Assembly: GCA_964414425.1 (NCBI GenBank)
Contig: CAYPWL010000004.1
Location: 90,663-154,662, forward strand
Length of the DNA stretch: 64,000 bases
From: GYS-P2D sp964414425
GTDB taxonomy: Bacteria > Bacteroidota > Bacteroidia > Chitinophagales > Saprospiraceae
Direction: 5' to 3'
Part shown: in pieces, positions 9,341 through 18,873 of the stretch
Layout: every line of letters begins with the position of its first letter
How positions within the stretch are numbered: the stretch's first letter is position 1
Notes under the pieces: model-generated
The model's database searches: none
What the model saw: the letters and a program-made list of their open reading frames with translations, nothing else
What the model was told of the DNA's origin: nothing
Made by a program: the position numbers and the translations under genes

Positions 9341-10404
9341 GTCTTCTTTTTCAACGGTAACAATAGACCCATCAGGCAGTAATAGGATAACAATAATATA
9401 TCTAATACAGGAGCCCAATACCATAAGTGCCATTCTTTTAGCATCGACATCTTATTGTAAGCTACCCAGAGCAGTATAGCGGTTCTAATCAACAGGATAC
9501 CTAAGACCAGGGCAGTGTATGTGCCTACGATGAGGAGCGCAATAGCACTGAGATACAACATCAGCTGAGAGAAGAATATTGAGGTCAAGATGATCTGGTG
9601 TTTTAAGGTATAGGACGTTGCTGTCGTGAGATGTCTTCTCTTTTGTTGTATTAGTTCAGACAGATTAGTTGCAGGGATAGAGTAAGTGAATGAGTCCAAG
9701 TTGATCCCAACCTGAGTATCGGGTGATAATCCTCCAATGAAGAGATCATCATCACCACTTTTAATATGCGAGTGATTGGCAAATCCTCCTTGCTTTAAGA
9801 AGACATCTTTTTTATAAGCAAGATTGCGCCCTACACCCATATATGGAAGACCCAGTTTGCACAGTGAGAAGTACTGCATAGCAATATACCAGGTCTCATA
9901 GCGGATAAACTTATTAAGGAGACCAAATGTCGGTTGATATGGTCCGTACCCCAAGATGACATCTGACTGATGACGAGCATTGATCATGTCCGAGATCCAT
10001 GTATCTGAGGCAGGCTTACAATCTGCATCAGTTGTAATGATCCATGAACCTGAGGCAGCAGAGATTCCAGTTGACAGGGCTTCTTTTTTGCCCGTACCCT
10101 TGTTGGTATAGACTTTCATGTTACTATCAGGAGTAGCGCTCTGATCAAGGATATGTACGCTGTTATCTGTGGAGTGATCATCGACAAAGATGATTTCTAA
10201 GTTGGGGTAGTCTTGTCTTGCCCAATGGGGTAGATGTGCCGATAGATTATGAGCTTCATTTTTGATAGCGATCACTAAATTGACTATAGGAAACTCTTCT
10301 GAGACAGAAGCTTGAGGTCTGGATAATTGAGTGAACAATCCAGCGTATATCAGAACCTGAATGACAAAAGAGACGAGAAGGATACAGAGTAACACAAGCG
10401 ACAT
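9334..10404 (-). CDS. Membrane-anchored family 2 glycosyltransferase
   Basis: 356 residues: an N-terminal transmembrane helix (LVLLCILLVSFVIQVLIYAG), then a GT-A domain with VNLVIAIKNE, IIFVDDHSTDNS, the donor-binding TDADCKP and a later GDDDLFI acceptor motif, then two to three C-terminal membrane helices (residues 265-350). This topology matches membrane GT2 enzymes acting on lipid-linked or envelope glycans. The ATG at 10404 is preferred over the TTG one codon earlier. Its stop overlaps the rsmG start, giving an operon GT2-rsmG-mscS. It is divergent from the porU2 gene. The sugar donor is unknown. Confidence 0.88.
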   Translation of the reverse strand: MSLVLLCILLVSFVIQVLIYAGLFTQLSRPQASVSEEFPIVNLVIAIKNEAHNLSAHLPHWARQDYPNLEIIFVDDHSTDNSVHILDQSATPDSNMKVYTNKGTGKKEALSTGISAASGSWIITTDADCKPASDTWISDMINARHQSDVILGYGPYQPTFGLLNKFIRYETWYIAMQYFSLCKLGLPYMGVGRNLAYKKDVFLKQGGFANHSHIKSGDDDLFIGGLSPDTQVGINLDSFTYSIPATNLSELIQQKRRHLTTATSYTLKHQIILTSIFFSQLMLYLSAIALLIVGTYTALVLGILLIRTAILLWVAYNKMSMLKEWHLWYWAPVLDILLLSYYCLMGLLLPLKKKTW

Positions 10405-10473
10405 CAATCTTCAAAAATAGCCGAGATCATTGGATTATTGCCTATTAAGGTAGTAATTGAATGATGATAGGTG

Positions 10474-10481
10474 TATATTTG
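10474..10481 (+). promoter_or_regulatory. Candidate -7 box TATATTTG upstream of the porU2 gene
   Basis: A full TAnnTTTG match in the divergent gap. A TTG at 10457-10459 could serve as the -33 element but the spacing is short. A dyad TTACTC-7 nt-GAGTAA (10483-10501) follows immediately downstream, in the predicted 5' leader. Confidence 0.4.
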
Positions 10482-10555
10482 GTTACTCTTTCAACGAGTA
10501 ATTAACCATACCTGTGAATGACTTAAGATCTAAGTCATTTTTTAGAAGATTTGTG

Positions 10556-13500
10556 ATGAAAACGTTCCCTTATTACATATCTGTCGTGTATGCGTTATTG
10601 ACCTTGTCCATAGGACTACAGGGCCAAACGGACAATGCTACAGGATGGTATAATTTCGACCAAGCATATTATGAATTTGGTATTGATAGCACAGCTATCT
10701 ATAGCATATCCTACGATGAGCTGATTCAGGCTGGTATTGAGCCAGCAGCTATACAGGGTAAGGACTTGGCTATCTATTCATTTGGTGAGCGCATTGAGCT
10801 TTACACTACTACAGATGAGCAGTGGGCATCAGGCGACTACCTATACTTTATAGGCCAGCATAATGATGGGCGTTTAGACGCCGAGCTTTACGACAACCCT
10901 GATCGAAGTCAACTTAATCCATTATATAGCTTATATACGGATCAGAGCAGTTATTTTTTGACGCTTGAGGAGCATGATTATACCGCCTTCAGGTATGAGG
11001 AGGTTGGCTCTGGAGTAGACGACAACGGCTTACCGCAACTTGAGGATTACTATATACATACAGTCACTGAAGTCTTTACAGACCAGGCGATAAAGCCAAC
11101 ATACAACAACCGTGATTTCATAAGATATTCTGACTATGATATCGGAGAAGGATATGGTTCTGATTTGAGACATGAGCATGTACTCAGGATACCGATGGAC
11201 GAGATGAATCCATTTGGCATTGACCCCAACATTAAAATCCGTGTTGCAACTAATGTTTTTAGCCGCAGTGTCTCATTACTGGTTAACGGAGAATTGCTGC
11301 GTATCAGACCTACAGATGGCTATACAGTGGTAGAGTTCGATGAGCGAATTGACCCTGATCTGTTGAGAGGTGACACGATAGAGATTGCTATCCAAACAGG
11401 AAATGGAGAAAATGAAAGAAGTTCAATTGGGTTTTATGAATTAGCCTATTCACGGAGATATGTTTTTGATGATATTGAGACGCTTAGTTATACTCAACAA
11501 GCTTCGCTCCTGCCTAGAAATATTGAGATTTCTAATTCACAAGAACAGCTGCCCTTACTTATTAATACAACCGCCAAGCAGATCGTAACTCCTCAGAGGA
11601 TAGATCAGGGCGTACAATATGTAGTGCCGTCGTCATTTAGCACAGCAGATTGGTTCTATCAAGCGAACCCAGACGATATGCTGGAGGTAAGAGAGATTGC
11701 ACCCATAACATTTGAACAACAGACTACGGATGCCTATACCATCATCACTCATGATGCAATTATGGATGCCGCAGAGACTTATGGAGCATATAGAAGTTCA
11801 CCTCAGGGAGGACAGTATGATGTCGCTATAGTCGATATGGATCAGCTAAGGTGTCAGTATGCATTTGGGATAGAGCACCATCCTATTGCGCTCAAGAGAT
11901 TTCTTGCAGAGGCAATGCAAGGAGATCAAGCTATAGATTATGTGTTTCTATTAGGCAAGAGTCTTGAGTATACCTCATTGAGAGAGGAGACGGATGATGT
12001 ATCGTATGTCCCAACATGGGGTGTCCCGGGTTCAGATAACTTACTCGTAGCGAGAGAAGGAGACAATCATCCAGCGATACCTATAGGTCGATTATCAGCA
12101 GAAACGGAAGAAGCGATTACTGATTACTTGGATAAGATCAGAGTACATGAAGCACCACGAGAGGAGTCTCAGACTTATGAAGATCAAAACTGGAAGAAGC
12201 AGATCATACACCTCAGTGGCGGGTCATCTGACATCCAAAATCTACTGTTTAATTTCCTAAATGATATGGGTGATGTAATCGGGAACAGAACCTTTGGTGC
12301 AGATCTATTAACCTTTAGGAAGACTTCATCAGATCCCATACAAACGGCAACGTCAGAACAGATCATCAATGCCATCAATGGAGGATCGAGTATCATCTCA
12401 TTTTTTGGTCACTCGGCAGTCGGCACTTTTGATTTCAGTTTAGAGGATCCTTCTAAGTATAAGAATGCTGGCCGTAACCCAATCATCTTATCATTGGGTT
12501 GTCACTCGGGTAATATTCATACGGGCAATACTGGGATCAGCGAGGACTTTGTCCTCGAAAAAGACAATGGAGCTACTATATTCTTGGCGTCTTCAGGGAC
12601 GGCATATATCAATCCCCAATATAATATGGGTCTTGACTTGTATGACCTCATAGGTGAAGACATGTATGGTGAGCCTATCGGAAATGTATTACAACGAGCC
12701 CTTGAGATGCGAGCAGATCGGGAGAGTCTTTCTATAGAGACGCTGATACAGCAGTTTACCCTGCATGGAGATCCCGCTTACCGCCCGTTAATATTTGATG
12801 GTCCAGATTATGTAGTGGATAATGCATCTGTGAGAGTAAATCCAGATGTCATCACCGCAAGCTCAGAGTCGATCACTATCGATTATGATATCATCAACTT
12901 GGGGCGTGCGGTGGATGCTCCTTTGGATGTAATGTTGGTGCATCAATATAATGAGGGTAGGATGTTGGATACGATCATGACAACTATTTCAGCACCGCCG
13001 TTTAGATCGAGTATTTCTGTTGAGATAACTAACCCAGGATTTGATGCTATAGGGCAGAATAAGATCTTCATTTATGTTGATCCACAAGATGATGTCGAAG
13101 AACTCCCCGATGATAATGCGGAGCGCAATAACCGCTTGTTTGACAATGTAGGGCAGGAAGGATTTGATTTTTTCGTTTTTGACAAGTCGGCATCACCAGT
13201 GTCACCAGCGGACTTCGCTATTGTCAATGATCCTAATGTAGAGCTCATAGCATCAATTAACAATGCATTCGACTTCGGGGGGAGATACGAGTTACAGATT
13301 GATACTACAGAGTTATTTGATAGTCCACTACTTAGAGCAGAAATCGTGGATAATAATAGTAGTCAGATTAGCTGGAGGCCTAACATGGACCTACAAGCAG
13401 GTACGGTCTATTACTGGAGGATCGCTACGGCAGAGGTAGATTTATTTGAGAAGTCGAGACGATGGCGTACACAGTCATTTATTTTTCTTCCCGATAGTCA

Positions 13501-15448
13501 ACCCGGCTGGAGCCAGAGCCATTTTTATCAATGGCAGAAGGATGACTTCTATAAGCTGAGGTTAGATGATGCAGATCGTAGAGTTCACTATGCTGAGCGT
13601 GAGTGGGACATCAGAATCAAGAATCAATTGAGAGACCCTAATGACTTTTGGGTTTTCGTTAATAACTCACCATGGGCTTCACTTAATGCGAGGTCTTTAG
13701 CTCCTGCCATTCAGGTCTTTGCCTGGCATCCAGAGCAGGTCATTATTGCTAATTCTGGTCGGGACTTCGGGAGCGAATCTCACTCTGTTGATGGGTTTAT
13801 ATTCAAGACAGATACTCCAGAGGGTAGGCAAGGACTGATAGAGTTATTGGACTTTATGCCTGACGGATCTCGAGTGTTCTTACATACCATGATAGCTGAT
13901 GAGAATACTACGCTCAACATTGATCACTGGTTAGGAGATAGTGATATCTATGGGACAAACCTTATTGAGACCTTGGAGTCTTATGGTTCACAACAAGTAA
14001 GAGAGCTATTGACTTTGGGCGCAGTACCGTTTACAATGATATTTGATAAAGGCGCAGGCCTAGTAATCGAAGATATAGCTGAACATATCGAAGGAACCAT
14101 AGATCTGAGTTCTGTCGGTCGCAGCTCATGGAGTGAAGGCCAACTTAGAAGTACCATAATTGGTCCAAGTAATAGTTGGGATCGGTTAGTTTGGGATGAT
14201 GAAACTGAGGGAGCAGACATCTCCGAAGTTAGGCTCTATGGTAGCTCTTCTATTACGGGAAGCGAGACATTAATACGAGTCGCTGAAGGAAGACAAGAGC
14301 TCGACTTATCACGCATTGATGCGGAGTTGTATCCATTTTTAAGACTGGAGTATGAAATCAATGATGCTGATCGATCAGCGTCTCAATTAGATCACTGGCG
14401 GATACTTCATCCGACATTGCCAGATGCAGCCTTGTTTACCTCTGCAGATGAACCATTTATACTATCAGATACGATTAATGCTGGCGAGGACCTGATCTTA
14501 GATTTTAATTTGCTCAATATCAGTACAACCAGGCTTGACCCAATCCTTGTGAGATATAGATTGACAGATCAATTGGGGCAATCAACAGTATTTGTTAAAA
14601 GAGCGGAGGCGATACCTGCAAATGGAAAGATAAACTTCTCTGAGACGATACAGACTGATGGCCTCGGAGGGATGTATCGCTTGACTATCGAGCTCAACCC
14701 GAATCAAGATCCATATGAGCTCTCTATGTTGAATAACTTTGGCCAAACAGAAGTCTTTATAAGGCCAGATGAGTTCAATCCATTTTTGGATGTAACCTTT
14801 AATGGCAGAACGATTTCTAATGGTGAGGCTGTTGGCCATAATCCTCAGATCAGTATCTCACTGAGAGATCCGAGTTCATTTGTTCTATTAGATAATCCCG
14901 AAGATTTTGCGATCACTTTGATGTATCCAGAGTTTTTGGAGCGTAGGATAACGGAGATTGATCCAGACGTGACATTTGTTCCTGCAGAATCACTCGATGA
15001 GAACATTGCATCATTTCTTATTAATCCAAACCTATCTATAGAAGGCATCTATACCTTGATAGTCAATGCGAAGGATAAAGCAGGGAATGTGGCGGGCACA
15101 ACGGACTATCGGGTTCAGTTTGAAGTCAGAAGCGATATAGAAGAAAGTCCCTTTAAGGTATGGCCTGTACCATTTGTTGAAGAGCTTAATGTGCAGTTTA
15201 CATTGGGAGAAACGCTGCCAGATGTGTTTAATCTGACGATCTACAATGCCAGAGGACAACTCATTAAGCGAGTAAATATTGAGGATTTTGGTCCATTGCA
15301 AACAGGGCTCAACCGATACCAATGGGATGGACTTGATCAAAGTGGTCAGCCAGTGCAAAACGGCATGTATTACTACGAGGTCATCAATAACCTACAGAAG
15401 AGATCGGAGCGATGGAAAGGTTCTATACTTAAGATGACCGGACAATAG
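10556..15448 (+). CDS. porU2: PorU2-type C25 (gingipain-like) cysteine peptidase with C-terminal FlgD/T9SS-like domain
   Basis: About 1630 residues. The ATG at 10556 is preferred over the GTG at 10514 because it starts a clean signal peptide (MKTFPYYISVVYALL ... LQGQ). An N-terminal region with YFIGQHNDGRLDAELY resembles PorU/PorU2 prodomains. The C25 domain lies at roughly residues 400-750 with the catalytic pair His619 (FFGHSA) and Cys649 (LGCHSG). Long Ig-like and CARDB-type beta domains follow. The C-terminus has a FlgD-like segment (WDGLDQSGQPVQNGMYYYE) typical of T9SS sorting domains. PorU is the T9SS sortase; PorU2 is a longer paralogue whose exact role is unsettled. No other T9SS gene is adjacent. 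The 3' end overlaps the convergent GT2 gene by 20 bases. Confidence 0.85.
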   Translation: MKTFPYYISVVYALLTLSIGLQGQTDNATGWYNFDQAYYEFGIDSTAIYSISYDELIQAGIEPAAIQGKDLAIYSFGERIELYTTTDEQWASGDYLYFIGQHNDGRLDAELYDNPDRSQLNPLYSLYTDQSSYFLTLEEHDYTAFRYEEVGSGVDDNGLPQLEDYYIHTVTEVFTDQAIKPTYNNRDFIRYSDYDIGEGYGSDLRHEHVLRIPMDEMNPFGIDPNIKIRVATNVFSRSVSLLVNGELLRIRPTDGYTVVEFDERIDPDLLRGDTIEIAIQTGNGENERSSIGFYELAYSRRYVFDDIETLSYTQQASLLPRNIEISNSQEQLPLLINTTAKQIVTPQRIDQGVQYVVPSSFSTADWFYQANPDDMLEVREIAPITFEQQTTDAYTIITHDAIMDAAETYGAYRSSPQGGQYDVAIVDMDQLRCQYAFGIEHHPIALKRFLAEAMQGDQAIDYVFLLGKSLEYTSLREETDDVSYVPTWGVPGSDNLLVAREGDNHPAIPIGRLSAETEEAITDYLDKIRVHEAPREESQTYEDQNWKKQIIHLSGGSSDIQNLLFNFLNDMGDVIGNRTFGADLLTFRKTSSDPIQTATSEQIINAINGGSSIISFFGHSAVGTFDFSLEDPSKYKNAGRNPIILSLGCHSGNIHTGNTGISEDFVLEKDNGATIFLASSGTAYINPQYNMGLDLYDLIGEDMYGEPIGNVLQRALEMRADRESLSIETLIQQFTLHGDPAYRPLIFDGPDYVVDNASVRVNPDVITASSESITIDYDIINLGRAVDAPLDVMLVHQYNEGRMLDTIMTTISAPPFRSSISVEITNPGFDAIGQNKIFIYVDPQDDVEELPDDNAERNNRLFDNVGQEGFDFFVFDKSASPVSPADFAIVNDPNVELIASINNAFDFGGRYELQIDTTELFDSPLLRAEIVDNNSSQISWRPNMDLQAGTVYYWRIATAEVDLFEKSRRWRTQSFIFLPDSQPGWSQSHFYQWQKDDFYKLRLDDADRRVHYAEREWDIRIKNQLRDPNDFWVFVNNSPWASLNARSLAPAIQVFAWHPEQVIIANSGRDFGSESHSVDGFIFKTDTPEGRQGLIELLDFMPDGSRVFLHTMIADENTTLNIDHWLGDSDIYGTNLIETLESYGSQQVRELLTLGAVPFTMIFDKGAGLVIEDIAEHIEGTIDLSSVGRSSWSEGQLRSTIIGPSNSWDRLVWDDETEGADISEVRLYGSSSITGSETLIRVAEGRQELDLSRIDAELYPFLRLEYEINDADRSASQLDHWRILHPTLPDAALFTSADEPFILSDTINAGEDLILDFNLLNISTTRLDPILVRYRLTDQLGQSTVFVKRAEAIPANGKINFSETIQTDGLGGMYRLTIELNPNQDPYELSMLNNFGQTEVFIRPDEFNPFLDVTFNGRTISNGEAVGHNPQISISLRDPSSFVLLDNPEDFAITLMYPEFLERRITEIDPDVTFVPAESLDENIASFLINPNLSIEGIYTLIVNAKDKAGNVAGTTDYRVQFEVRSDIEESPFKVWPVPFVEELNVQFTLGETLPDVFNLTIYNARGQLIKRVNIEDFGPLQTGLNRYQWDGLDQSGQPVQNGMYYYEVINNLQKRSERWKGSILKMTGQ

Positions 15449-16340
15449 CCAGGTATCGAGCTTTGAGCTTGCCAAACAATTGCGCCCAAGGGGTGATGGA
15501 GTCTAATATCCAGTTTTCCCAGTAGTATTCTGATTGAGTTAAGAGAAGCATGCCCTTGATCGGTGCTGCGACCATGCGTCGGATTGTCTTGATCAAACCA
15601 CTGGTATTGTAGTCTTGCGGAAATGTAGCGTATCCATCTCTCGCAGTGGCGTAGGCAGCACGTATCTGCCAGGACAGCGATAGTTTGGCTTGCCCTACTA
15701 AGTGCAATATTGATAACTCTGGATCATATCCAATCACAAACCCTGAAGCACGCAAGTTGTCTTGAACTATATTTTCAGCGGCATATCCTATCTGTTTTCC
15801 TTTCATGCCTATATAGTCTGGGAATCCCCCAATCTGAGCTAATGCCTCCGATCTAATAAAGATGTTACTACCCCAATTGTACTCATGGGTATTAAGCAAA
15901 CCTACATCTGCCCGAAGTGGCGGTTTTGATCCATAGGAATCACTCATCCACCTCGGCTTAGGGTATTTCCACCATGATTCGATCCCTCCACCAAAACAAT
16001 CAAAACGCTGATTACTGATGATTTTCATAGCACGGCTCACAAAGTCCTGTGGGACGATAGCGTCATCATCTATAAACCCTAACCAAGTCCCACACGCCTG
16101 CTGAGTTCCTGCATTGCGGGCTATACTCAGCCCTGCTGTTGGTTCACTGATGATCTTGATACCCTTGTATTGAGATAAGGCAGAGAGTAACTCGGTATGA
16201 GAACCTGGATGATTGTTTACTACAAGGACTTCACACAGATCTCGTGATATGTTCTCTTTGGCTTGAACTATTGATGATATACAGGATGTCAGCAGCTCAA
16301 CCCTGTCGTAAGTACAGATGATCAGAGATAGCTTGATCAT
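15429..16340 (-). CDS. Family 2 glycosyltransferase
   Basis: 303 residues with a GT-A fold: LSLIICTYDRVELL at the N-terminus, ISEPTAGLSIARNAG, the donor-binding GFIDDDAIVP, and a later GGFPDYIG segment. There are no transmembrane segments, so it is probably cytoplasmic and membrane-peripheral. It follows the GyrI-like gene with a 4-base ATGA overlap, so the two are translationally coupled. Its 3' end overlaps the convergent porU2 gene. It is probably involved in surface polysaccharide or glycoprotein synthesis; donor and acceptor are unknown. Confidence 0.87.
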   Translation of the reverse strand: MIKLSLIICTYDRVELLTSCISSIVQAKENISRDLCEVLVVNNHPGSHTELLSALSQYKGIKIISEPTAGLSIARNAGTQQACGTWLGFIDDDAIVPQDFVSRAMKIISNQRFDCFGGGIESWWKYPKPRWMSDSYGSKPPLRADVGLLNTHEYNWGSNIFIRSEALAQIGGFPDYIGMKGKQIGYAAENIVQDNLRASGFVIGYDPELSILHLVGQAKLSLSWQIRAAYATARDGYATFPQDYNTSGLIKTIRRMVAAPIKGMLLLTQSEYYWENWILDSITPWAQLFGKLKARYLAIVRSS

Positions 16341-16828
16341 TTGACGGGGATATATATTTCTTCCTTAAGTACTGATCCTCTTTGAGCAGTGTCTGGCAAG
16401 ATTTTATCAAAGTGAGGTCTATCATCAAGCTCATATTGAGATTGGGGTAACCAAGAGGAATATAATTCCTGAAAGAACTGTGCAGAGACTCGATCATCAC
16501 TGGTAAAGCATAGGTAAGCTCCCCCAGTAAGTGTAAATTGACGCTGCCCAGCAGGGGTGATATCAGTAATCTGTTGTACTGCTGCCCACTTCTTAAAAGA
16601 TCTACTCGGATTAAATGCACTGAAGTAATCCTGCGGATAAATCTTGATATCGTACACTGGCTGTTCTCTATATTCTTGTGAGTCTTTTCTCCAGATCATG
16701 AGTTGTCTAAAGAGCATTGCAGTCTGATCTTGTAGCAAGGAAGTTTCTGCAGTATATCCGCAAAATGAAGCTTCCTCTATAGTGATGGTTCGATAAGAAT
16801 TGAAGATTTGTTGAGACGATGTAGGCAT
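16337..16828 (-). CDS. Stand-alone GyrI-like / AraC effector-binding domain protein
   Basis: 163 residues. The second half has the effector-binding pattern TLTGGAYLCF, then FFQELYSSWLPQSQYELDD, PHFDKI and a terminal EEIYIPV strand, as in GyrI-like small-molecule-binding domains of AraC/MerR regulators. No helix-turn-helix is present, so it is a free ligand-binding domain rather than a DNA-binding regulator. It is translationally coupled to the downstream glycosyltransferase (ATGA overlap), which suggests the ligand or target could relate to glycan metabolism. That link is inference. Family members include gyrase inhibitors and multidrug-binding proteins; function here is unassigned. Confidence 0.7.
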   Translation of the reverse strand: MPTSSQQIFNSYRTITIEEASFCGYTAETSLLQDQTAMLFRQLMIWRKDSQEYREQPVYDIKIYPQDYFSAFNPSRSFKKWAAVQQITDITPAGQRQFTLTGGAYLCFTSDDRVSAQFFQELYSSWLPQSQYELDDRPHFDKILPDTAQRGSVLKEEIYIPVK

Positions 16829-16884
16829 ATGGTTCAGACTTCTGCTGTAGACTGTATCGTGCGAAATTATAATTTTGATACCAG

Positions 16885-17712
16885 ATGGGGATATCTGTGA
16901 TCATACCTGTATATAATTGTGAACCTTGGTTGGAGCAAAGTGTCGCATCTGCACTACAGTTTGACGTGGTCAGAGAGGTCATCTTGATCGACGATGGATC
17001 AAGAGATGATTCGCTCAGGATTATTAATCAACTGGCAGAAATAGACTCACGGATTATTAAGCTCAATCATCCTAACAATCAGAATCTTGGCCGCAGTGCT
17101 TCGAGAAATCTCGGAGTACTTACTGCAACACAACCTTGGATCGCTTTTCTTGATGCAGATGATTACTACTTGCCAAATCGATTTGATGGGATGGATTGGG
17201 ATACGAAGCTGGATGGATATTATGGAACCATAACAAGTGAAAACCTTGTGAATCCAGACGAAAGTGGAATGTTAACAGGTGTGCCAAAGGACATAATTCC
17301 AGAAGAACTGTTCACTTATCTTACCAAACAATCGGAATCCTATTTCTCTATTATCTCCATGACAGTACGTCGAGACAGTCTAATAAAAATCGAATTGTTT
17401 GATCAGGAGCTAAAAGTCGGAGAAGACACGGATCTCATATGGAGGCTTGCACACAAATTCCACTTAGAACCAACCACACTATTGGACGAACCATGTGCAG
17501 TGAGGAGAGTCCATGAATCTAATGAGGATCGAGAGGATAAGACTCGAGCAAAGTTCTATCATAAGTGGTTGATACAGACCGAATACCTTTTGTCGGAGGA
17601 GGCACGTAAGAGGATGTTTTATGCATATGAACATTACAAGTCACCGACCAAGGAGCGCTCTAAGCTGTATATGAAATATGCCTATACCAAATGGAAGCTA
17701 TCCAGTAAGTGA
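16885..17712 (+). CDS. Family 2 glycosyltransferase
   Basis: 275 residues with ISVIIPVYNCEPWLEQSV, LIDDGSRDDS, SASRNLGVLTA and the metal/nucleotide-binding FLDADDYYLP. A downstream GEDTDLIWRLA motif supplies the catalytic-base region. The protein is soluble with a basic C-terminal tail. It is divergent from the GyrI-like gene (56-base gap). A TAATTTTG sequence at 16870-16877 matches TAnnTTTG but sits only 7 bases before the ATG, so a transcript from it would be nearly leaderless. The 3' end overlaps the convergent GT4 gene by 15 bases. Confidence 0.87.
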   Translation: MGISVIIPVYNCEPWLEQSVASALQFDVVREVILIDDGSRDDSLRIINQLAEIDSRIIKLNHPNNQNLGRSASRNLGVLTATQPWIAFLDADDYYLPNRFDGMDWDTKLDGYYGTITSENLVNPDESGMLTGVPKDIIPEELFTYLTKQSESYFSIISMTVRRDSLIKIELFDQELKVGEDTDLIWRLAHKFHLEPTTLLDEPCAVRRVHESNEDREDKTRAKFYHKWLIQTEYLLSEEARKRMFYAYEHYKSPTKERSKLYMKYAYTKWKLSSK

Positions 17713-18873
17713 TGTGTACAACTCTATCAGTTGGGGAGCAATAGCTGTGGACGAAAACCGATCAATTACGACTTGTCGGATGTCCTTGGGCTTGTAATCA
17801 GTGTAGTTATTATACACCGATTCAATAGCTGTTGTGAGGTCTGACTCACCGTTATTATTGAGTAGAACTCCAGTATTAGGCCTGATGATATCTTCTGCAC
17901 CTCCATTGTTAAAACTTACTACGGGGACGCCTGACGCCATAGCTTCTATCAGGATAATTCCAAAGGTCTCAGATGTACTTGGATGTACTAATAGATGAGC
18001 TTGCTTGAGTAGTTCACTGATTTCTTTTTGAGACTGTCGCCCTAAGAAGGTAACATCAACATTTGCAGATTTAACCATCTGAATCAGGGCAGCTTTTTCT
18101 GGTCCATCGCCAACTATGCTCAGGTGATAACTCACCTGAAGTTGCTTACAAGCCTTGATCAGTTTGTCAAAGTCTTTCCTCTTGATGAGGTCGCCGATGG
18201 CGATTAATTCTAGCTTGTCACTTGGTCCAGACTTGTGCTCTGGGATATTGAAAAGATCAGTATTGATAAAGTTAGGAATCACCCGAGTCTCTGTGCCATA
18301 CTTGGTATTAATGACGTCAGCTAATGCTTGCCCTACGGCAACTACTGCATCAGCATGTCTGTAAGCATCTGATGCAATCTCATTATGGGAAGAGGAAAGG
18401 CGACCTTCTAAGACCTGAGTTGAGTGTTCAGTAATGATATAGGGTATGTCTAACTGCTGTTTAATCTCCATAGCGACCCAACCGCCGAGATAGGTATGGG
18501 CATGGATGATATCGGGGCTGCCAATTTGATCTATATATTTGAGCACCTCCAGGACAAACTTCTTGCGCCATGAGTTCATCCCAGTGTTTCCTCTTCTGGG
18601 GATAGACCAGTATCGAGAGGTAAACTCATGTTTGCCGACTATATAATTTGGGGTGTTTGGACTCAGTAAGTTTTGATAATTCTGGATGCTTATATCAGCG
18701 TGAACAAGGTCTATAGTTAGCCCTTCATGGCGAAGCATGTCAGTCTGATATTTGATAAAATCACCATTCTGAGGAGACCTCTTGGACGGATACCAACCGG
18801 GGATAACAAGAACCTTTATGTTTTTACTGGAGCGAATCTTAATCGATTTATTTAGTTTGGTGGCGTGACTCAA
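17698..18873 (-). CDS. Family 4 glycosyltransferase
   Basis: 391 residues with a GT-B fold: VLVIPGWYPS-x-x-x-PQNGDF at the N-terminus (common in WcaL/capsular GT4 enzymes), DIIHAHTYLGGW, ITEHS, an RVIPNF-type inter-domain strand and the C-terminal nucleotide-sugar motif SETFGIILIEAMASGVPVV. The start is TTG at 18873; no ATG or GTG exists before the conserved N-terminus. This start overlaps the GTG start of the divergent GT2 gene by 9 bases. A role in extracellular polysaccharide or protein glycosylation is likely; the sugar is unknown. Confidence 0.85.
   Translation of the reverse strand: MSHATKLNKSIKIRSSKNIKVLVIPGWYPSKRSPQNGDFIKYQTDMLRHEGLTIDLVHADISIQNYQNLLSPNTPNYIVGKHEFTSRYWSIPRRGNTGMNSWRKKFVLEVLKYIDQIGSPDIIHAHTYLGGWVAMEIKQQLDIPYIITEHSTQVLEGRLSSSHNEIASDAYRHADAVVAVGQALADVINTKYGTETRVIPNFINTDLFNIPEHKSGPSDKLELIAIGDLIKRKDFDKLIKACKQLQVSYHLSIVGDGPEKAALIQMVKSANVDVTFLGRQSQKEISELLKQAHLLVHPSTSETFGIILIEAMASGVPVVSFNNGGAEDIIRPNTGVLLNNNGESDLTTAIESVYNNYTDYKPKDIRQVVIDRFSSTAIAPQLIELYTSLTG

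Noticed and set aside
9341..9433. Longer RsmG start
   Set aside because: It overlaps the upstream glycosyltransferase gene by 100 bases and adds a hydrophobic N-terminus not seen in RsmG; the ATG at 9340 overlaps the upstream stop neatly.
16870..16877. TAATTTTG as promoter of the GT2 gene at 16885
   Set aside because: It matches TAnnTTTG but lies only 7 bases before the start codon, leaving almost no leader; no -33 element was found, so it is not listed as a feature.
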